DNA of 64,000 bases from Streptomyces sp. NBC_00683 (GTDB lineage Bacteria; Actinomycetota; Actinomycetes; Streptomycetales; Streptomycetaceae). Under the pieces are notes generated by a model that worked only from the letters and a program-made list of their open reading frames with translations, made no database searches and was not told the origin of the DNA. This document shows positions 60,383 through 64,000 of this stretch, one piece after another. Made by a program: the position numbers and the translations under genes. The DNA is taken from contig NZ_CP109013.1 of the NCBI RefSeq assembly GCF_036226745.1, positions 3,596,001-3,660,000 of the forward strand. The letters are read 5' to 3'. The first letter of the stretch is position 1; the number at the start of each line of letters is the position of its first letter.

Positions 60383-60993
60383 TCCTGTCCCCCCTGTTCG
60401 ACGTCCGGTGCCGCGTTCTGTCCCGCGTCCTGTCCCGTGGCCTGGTCGGCGACGGCCTGTTCCGCTTCCTGGGCCGCCTGGAGCTTCTCGGCCGTCTTGC
60501 GGGCGGCTGCGATCTCCTTCGGCTCCTCGGCTCCCGGGTCGAGCGCGGGCGGCTCGGGCACGGTCCACATCCATTCGCGGAGCTTGTCGCGCTCGTGGGT
60601 GAGTTCGTGGATGTCCGTCTCGGCGTACTCGAACTCCGGTGACCAGAAGAGTGCGTCGAAAGGGCACACCTCGATGCAGATACCGCAGTACATGCAGAGG
60701 GCGAAGTCGATCGCGAACCGGTCCAGGACGTTGCGGCTGCGCTCGCGGCCACCCGGGGCGGCAGCGGGCACGGTCTCCTTGTGGGAGTCGATGTAGATGC
60801 ACCAGTCGGGGCACTCGCGTGCGCAGAGCATGCAGACGGTGCAGTTCTCCTCGAACAGCCCGATGACGCCGCGGCTACGGGGCGGCAGTTCCGGCTGGAC
60901 GTCCGGGTACTGGGCGGTGACCGTGCGCTTGGTCATGGTCCGCAGGGTGACGGCGAGACCCTTGGCCAGGCCTGAGCCGGGGATCGGAGGCAC
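60379..60993 (-). CDS. nuoI: NADH-quinone oxidoreductase subunit I (second complex I)
   Basis: This 204-aa ferredoxin-like subunit carries two 4Fe-4S clusters (N6a and N6b): [12 protein letters not shown] and [12 protein letters not shown]. The start is GTG at 60993 ([18 protein letters not shown]), which overlaps the nuoH stop by one base. The C-terminal 60 residues are Ala/Glu/Gln-rich and poorly conserved. It should pass electrons to the quinone site, although no NuoEFG input module is encoded nearby. Confidence 0.95.
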   Translation of the reverse strand: MPPIPGSGLAKGLAVTLRTMTKRTVTAQYPDVQPELPPRSRGVIGLFEENCTVCMLCARECPDWCIYIDSHKETVPAAAPGGRERSRNVLDRFAIDFALCMYCGICIEVCPFDALFWSPEFEYAETDIHELTHERDKLREWMWTVPEPPALDPGAEEPKEIAAARKTAEKLQAAQEAEQAVADQATGQDAGQNAAPDVEQGGQE

Positions 60994-61961
60994 TAGTTGA
61001 TCGCCACCTTCACGATGCCGGTGAGCGCGATCTGCGCGAGAGCGAGGGGGATGAGCGTGGTCCAGGCGAGCTTCTGCAGCTGGTCCTCGCGCAGACGGGG
61101 ATAGGTGACGCGGAGCCAGATGACGACGAAGGCGAGGACGGCCACCTTGAGCAGGGTCCAGACCCAGCCGAGCCCGTCGGCACCGAGCGGGCCGTGCCAG
61201 CCGCCTAGGAAGAGAACGGTGGTCAGCCCGCACAGGACGACGATTCCGGCGTACTCGGCGAGCAGGAACAGGGCGAAGCGCAGGCCCGTGTACTCGGTGT
61301 AGGCACCGAAGATGATCTCGGAGTCGGCCACCGGCATGTCGAACGGCGGACGCTGGAGTTCGGCGAGACCGGCCACGAAGAAGACCAGGGCCCCGACGAT
61401 CTGCCAGGGCAGCCACCACCACTCGAAGGCGTTCAGGATGCCGGGGAGCGAGACGGTGCCGGCCGCCATGGCCACGGAGGCGGCGGCGAGCAGCATCGGC
61501 AGTTCGTACGCGAGGAGCTGCGCGGCGGTGCGGAGGCCGCCGAGGAGCGAGAACTTGTTGGCCGAGGCCCATCCCGCCATCAGCGAGCCGAGCACGCCGA
61601 TGCCCATGACGGCGAGCACGAAGAAGATGCCCGCGTCGACGACCTGGCCGACCGCGCCCTCACTGGGCCCGATCGGGATGGCGACGAGCACGAGGAGGTA
61701 CGGGAGGAGGGCGACGGCGGGGGCGAGCTGGAAGATGCGGCGGTCGGCGTCGGCCGGGACCACGTCCTCCTTCTGTGCGAACTTCACGCCGTCCGCGACG
61801 AGCTGGGCCCAGCCGTGGAACCCGCCCGCGTACATCGGGCCGAGCCGGCCCTGCATGTGGGCCATCACCTTGTGCTCGGCCTGTCCCACGACGAGCGGGA
61901 CGACCATGAACACGGCGAAGACGATGACGAGCCGGATGGCGACGTCGAGTACGTCGTTCAC
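60993..61961 (-). CDS. nuoH: NADH-quinone oxidoreductase subunit H (second complex I)
   Basis: This 322-aa subunit builds the membrane floor of the quinone chamber. It has [23 protein letters not shown] and [27 protein letters not shown], the E-channel loop with conserved acidic residues. Eight helices are predicted. The start overlaps the nuoC stop by GTGA, so nuoD, E, F and G are missing between C and H. Confidence 0.96.
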   Translation of the reverse strand: MNDVLDVAIRLVIVFAVFMVVPLVVGQAEHKVMAHMQGRLGPMYAGGFHGWAQLVADGVKFAQKEDVVPADADRRIFQLAPAVALLPYLLVLVAIPIGPSEGAVGQVVDAGIFFVLAVMGIGVLGSLMAGWASANKFSLLGGLRTAAQLLAYELPMLLAAASVAMAAGTVSLPGILNAFEWWWLPWQIVGALVFFVAGLAELQRPPFDMPVADSEIIFGAYTEYTGLRFALFLLAEYAGIVVLCGLTTVLFLGGWHGPLGADGLGWVWTLLKVAVLAFVVIWLRVTYPRLREDQLQKLAWTTLIPLALAQIALTGIVKVAIN

Positions 61962-63289
61962 GCGGTATCGCCTCCGGCGGGACGGTCGGTTCGGGGGTCT
62001 GGCTCGGGGTCGGGTTCGGCCTCGGGGCCCGGCTCGGGCTCGGGGTCCGTTTCAGCCTCGGGCCCGGTCTCTTCGGCCTCGGTGGTCCCGGCCCCCGCGG
62101 CCCGGTCCGCAGCAGCCTCCGGAGCGGGGCCCGCGTCCGGCGCAGGGGCGGCGGGTTCGGGCTCGGGTGCGTCCGCGGCGCCGTTGCCCGCCTCGTCGAA
62201 GGCAGGGCGTGCGTGGTGCCAGGGTGCGTCCGTGCTGCGGACGGCACGAGGCGCACGCGTGCTCGTGGGCCCGGTGTCTGTGGGCCCGGCGTCTGTGGGC
62301 TCGGCGTCTGTGGGCCCGGCGTCAGCCGGTGCAGGTGCCGCGTCCGCCTCGGAGGGCGGTGCGGTCTCCCCACCGGTGGCCGGCGGCGGCCCGGCCGGAG
62401 CTGGAGGCTCGGTGGCCGGGGCGGCAGGCTCCGCCGACTGGCTCGCCGACCCCTGGGAGACACTGCGGCTCCGACGCGGCGGGGCGGCCTGCGGAGTCGC
62501 CGTGACATCCGGCGCAGTGGCATCCGGCGCAGTGACATCCGGTGTCGTGGCATCCGGTGTCGTGGCATCCGGTGTCGTGCCCGCCGCGGCGTCCGGCGCC
62601 GCGGGGCGCTGCGCCGCCGAGCCTTCGCCCGCGGTGCGGGCCCTGCGTACAGGACGGTCGCCCGCCGCCCGGGCACCCCTGGCCGGGCGGGCCGGGGCAG
62701 GCGGGAGCTGGCCCTTGAGCGGGCCCCACTCGTTGGGGTCGGGGACGCCCGGCGGCAGCATGGTGCGCCGCTTGGGCCCGCCGTGTTCGGACTCGCCCGG
62801 CTCCTTCGCGCCCGGCCAAGCCTTGGCGACCCGGGCGGCCAGGACGAAGTCCTTCCGCAGCGGGTGGCCTTCGAAGCCCTCGGGCAGCAGGAGCGGAACC
62901 AGATGCGGGTGGTCCTCGAAGCGGACGCCGAACATCTCGTGCGTCTCGCGCTCGTGCCAGGCCGCACCCGCGTACACGTCGATCGCGCTGGGCAGTGCGG
63001 GCGCCTCGTGCGGGACCGTCGTACGCACCAGCAGGCGCCGGACCCGGCCGCTGCTCGGCGCGGCGACGTGGGCGCAGACGAGGAAACCGGTGCCCGGCTC
63101 ATCGACCGCGCTCAGCCAGTCGAAGTAGCCGCAGCCCAGCTCGTCGCGGGCCGTTTCGAGGGCGGCGATCCACGAGGAGGCGGGAACGTCGACGGTCAGC
63201 AGGTCGTACGCGTACGCAGCCGTGGCGTCCTCGCCGAAGATGTCGGCGACGGCATCCGGCAGCCGGTCGTACGTGTCCGCGGCGTTCAC
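61958..63289 (-). CDS. nuoC: NADH-quinone oxidoreductase subunit C with long repetitive tail
   Basis: This 443-aa protein has a normal NuoC domain in the first 150-215 residues ([37 protein letters not shown]). It then has about 230 residues of Pro, Ala, Glu, Thr and Asp low complexity. The tail contains two minisatellite arrays at the DNA level and a final PEPEPG/PDPEPDP run. Typical NuoC is about 200-250 aa. The tail may be a flexible cell-wall or membrane-surface linker, or expanded repeat DNA. It overlaps nuoB and nuoH by 4 nt each. Confidence 0.9.
   Translation of the reverse strand: MNAADTYDRLPDAVADIFGEDATAAYAYDLLTVDVPASSWIAALETARDELGCGYFDWLSAVDEPGTGFLVCAHVAAPSSGRVRRLLVRTTVPHEAPALPSAIDVYAGAAWHERETHEMFGVRFEDHPHLVPLLLPEGFEGHPLRKDFVLAARVAKAWPGAKEPGESEHGGPKRRTMLPPGVPDPNEWGPLKGQLPPAPARPARGARAAGDRPVRRARTAGEGSAAQRPAAPDAAAGTTPDATTPDATTPDVTAPDATAPDVTATPQAAPPRRSRSVSQGSASQSAEPAAPATEPPAPAGPPPATGGETAPPSEADAAPAPADAGPTDAEPTDAGPTDTGPTSTRAPRAVRSTDAPWHHARPAFDEAGNGAADAPEPEPAAPAPDAGPAPEAAADRAAGAGTTEAEETGPEAETDPEPEPGPEAEPDPEPDPRTDRPAGGDTA
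62265..62324. repeat. 15-bp minisatellite in the nuoC tail (4 units)
   Basis: Four tandem units of GTGGGCCCGGCGTCT or near copies keep the reading frame and encode a repeated five-residue [10 protein letters not shown]-type unit. Confidence 0.85.
62502..62576. repeat. 15-bp minisatellite in the nuoC tail (5 units)
   Basis: Five tandem units of GTGGCATCCGGTGTC or near copies keep the frame and encode repeated [10 protein letters not shown]-like units. Confidence 0.88.
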
Positions 63290-63921
63290 TTCTGCTCCTC
63301 CCCCGGTGCCTTCGGGGCGGCGACGAGACCGCTGCGGAGCGCGGCGGTCGAGGGGCGGGCGGTGTCCTCGGTGGCGTACCGCTCGGCGAGCGACTCGCGG
63401 GCGATCTTCTCCTGGAGCTTGAGAATGCCCTGGAGCAGGGCTTCGGGCCGGGGCGGGCAGCCGGGTACGTACACGTCGACGGGGATGATCTGGTCGACGC
63501 CCTTCGTCACGGAGTACGAATCCCAGTAGGGGCCGCCGCAGTTGGAGCAGGCGCCGAAGGAGATGACGTACTTCGGTTCGGGCATCTGCTCGTAGAGCCG
63601 CTTCACCGCGGGGGCCATCTTGTCCGTCACGGTGCCGGACACGATCATGAGGTCGGCCTGCCGCGGGCCGGGGGCGAACGGGATCACGCCGAGCCGGATG
63701 AAGTCGTGGCGCGCCATGGAGGCGGCGATGAACTCGATGGCACAGCAGGCGAGTCCGAAGTTGAAGACCCAGAGGCTGTAGCGGCGGCCCCAGTTGAGGA
63801 CCACCTTCATCGGTTCGGGCGCGAGCCGGGACAGCACACCGAGCTTCTTCGGCTCGGGCAGCAGCGTCGGATCGGGCAGCGGAACGGGAGGTTCGGGGTT
63901 CGGCCGGCTCGTCACGCCCAT
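63286..63921 (-). CDS. nuoB: NADH-quinone oxidoreductase subunit B (second complex I)
   Basis: This 211-aa subunit holds the terminal 4Fe-4S cluster N2. The ligands are the adjacent pair in GLACCAIEF, then [14 protein letters not shown] and [11 protein letters not shown]. An N-terminal Pro-rich stretch precedes [27 protein letters not shown] 63921 is chosen (MGVTSRPNP, overlapping nuoA by 10 nt); GTG 63915 with a GTGA overlap is the alternative. Confidence 0.95.
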   Translation of the reverse strand: MGVTSRPNPEPPVPLPDPTLLPEPKKLGVLSRLAPEPMKVVLNWGRRYSLWVFNFGLACCAIEFIAASMARHDFIRLGVIPFAPGPRQADLMIVSGTVTDKMAPAVKRLYEQMPEPKYVISFGACSNCGGPYWDSYSVTKGVDQIIPVDVYVPGCPPRPEALLQGILKLQEKIARESLAERYATEDTARPSTAALRSGLVAAPKAPGEEQK

Positions 63922-64000
63922 TCGAGGACGCCCTTCTTCCATGCGTAGAGCAGTCCTACGGCCAGGAAACCGAGGAAGATGAACATTTCCACCAGCGTCG
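63912..64000 (-). CDS. nuoA: NADH-quinone oxidoreductase subunit A, C-terminal end (cut by window)
   Basis: Only the last 28 codons are in the window ([25 protein letters not shown]). They form the end of the third helix of NuoA with the typical [10 protein letters not shown] terminus. It overlaps nuoB and is presumably the first gene of the operon. The promoter lies outside the window. Confidence 0.9.
   Translation of the reverse strand, partial: TLVEMFIFLGFLAVGLLYAWKKGVLEWA

Overview
The window is chromosomal DNA from a Streptomyces species. It is very GC-rich, uses GTG and TTG starts freely, and many of its proteins match Streptomyces coelicolor homologues closely (for example RpoB 1161 aa, EF-Tu 397 aa, SecE 95 aa). 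All product names come from reading translated sequence and recalled family knowledge; no database search was run.

Layout. 1-1.5 kb: the 3' part of a secreted-type PIG-L deacetylase with a C-terminal repeat domain. 1.6-19.1 kb, minus strand: the core expression cluster, in transcription order tRNA-Trp, secE, nusG, rplK, rplA, rplJ, rplL, rpoB, rpoC, rpsL, rpsG, fusA, tuf. Hairpin terminators and two good promoters divide it into several transcription units. 19.3-27.9 kb: aspartate aminotransferase, an adenosine-deaminase-like protein, a TetR regulator divergent from an NAD(P)-binding protein, murB, a paired HadA/HadB-like (R)-hydratase, rpmG (L33), tRNA-Met, tRNA-Thr, a degenerate amidohydrolase and a second NAD(P)-binding protein.

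28.6-49.8 kb: an integration hot spot at the tRNA-Tyr gene. A complete SLP1/pSAM2-type actinomycete integrative and conjugative element (AICE, about 17.5 kb) lies between two identical 117-bp direct repeats, attL 32121-32237 and attR 49616-49732. The right repeat rebuilds the 3' half of tRNA-Tyr. Its backbone is a GntR/KorSA-like repressor with repeated operators, SpdB-like membrane proteins, a zinc-binding small protein, an FtsK-like TraB translocase, a prim-pol, a DUF3631 ATPase, an iteron-rich candidate origin, xis and int. A third, degenerate att copy at 28666-28745 brackets a 3.4-kb segment carrying a putative modification-dependent (type IV) restriction enzyme, an MBL hydrolase and a MerR regulator. 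This looks like the relic of an earlier insertion at the same site.

The best candidate for an undescribed system is the AT-rich cargo next to attL (about 32.7-35.0 kb). It holds a two-TM protein and a 356-aa LPO_1073/Vpar_1526-like protein, which share an unusual Asn/Gln/Gly motif and overlap by an ATGA junction. Opposite them is a membrane-anchored, coiled-coil Mrr-type nuclease. I infer an anti-phage or anti-plasmid defence cassette.

49.9-54.2 kb: YajQ, an O6-alkylguanine alkyltransferase, an AlkB-like dioxygenase, GlsB/YeaQ, YccF, HtpX and MscL. 54.3-64 kb, minus strand: a second, incomplete complex I operon (nuoA-B-C-H-I-J-K-L-M-N). It lacks nuoD and the NADH-input genes nuoE, F and G, and its NuoC carries a long repetitive Pro/Ala/Glu tail.
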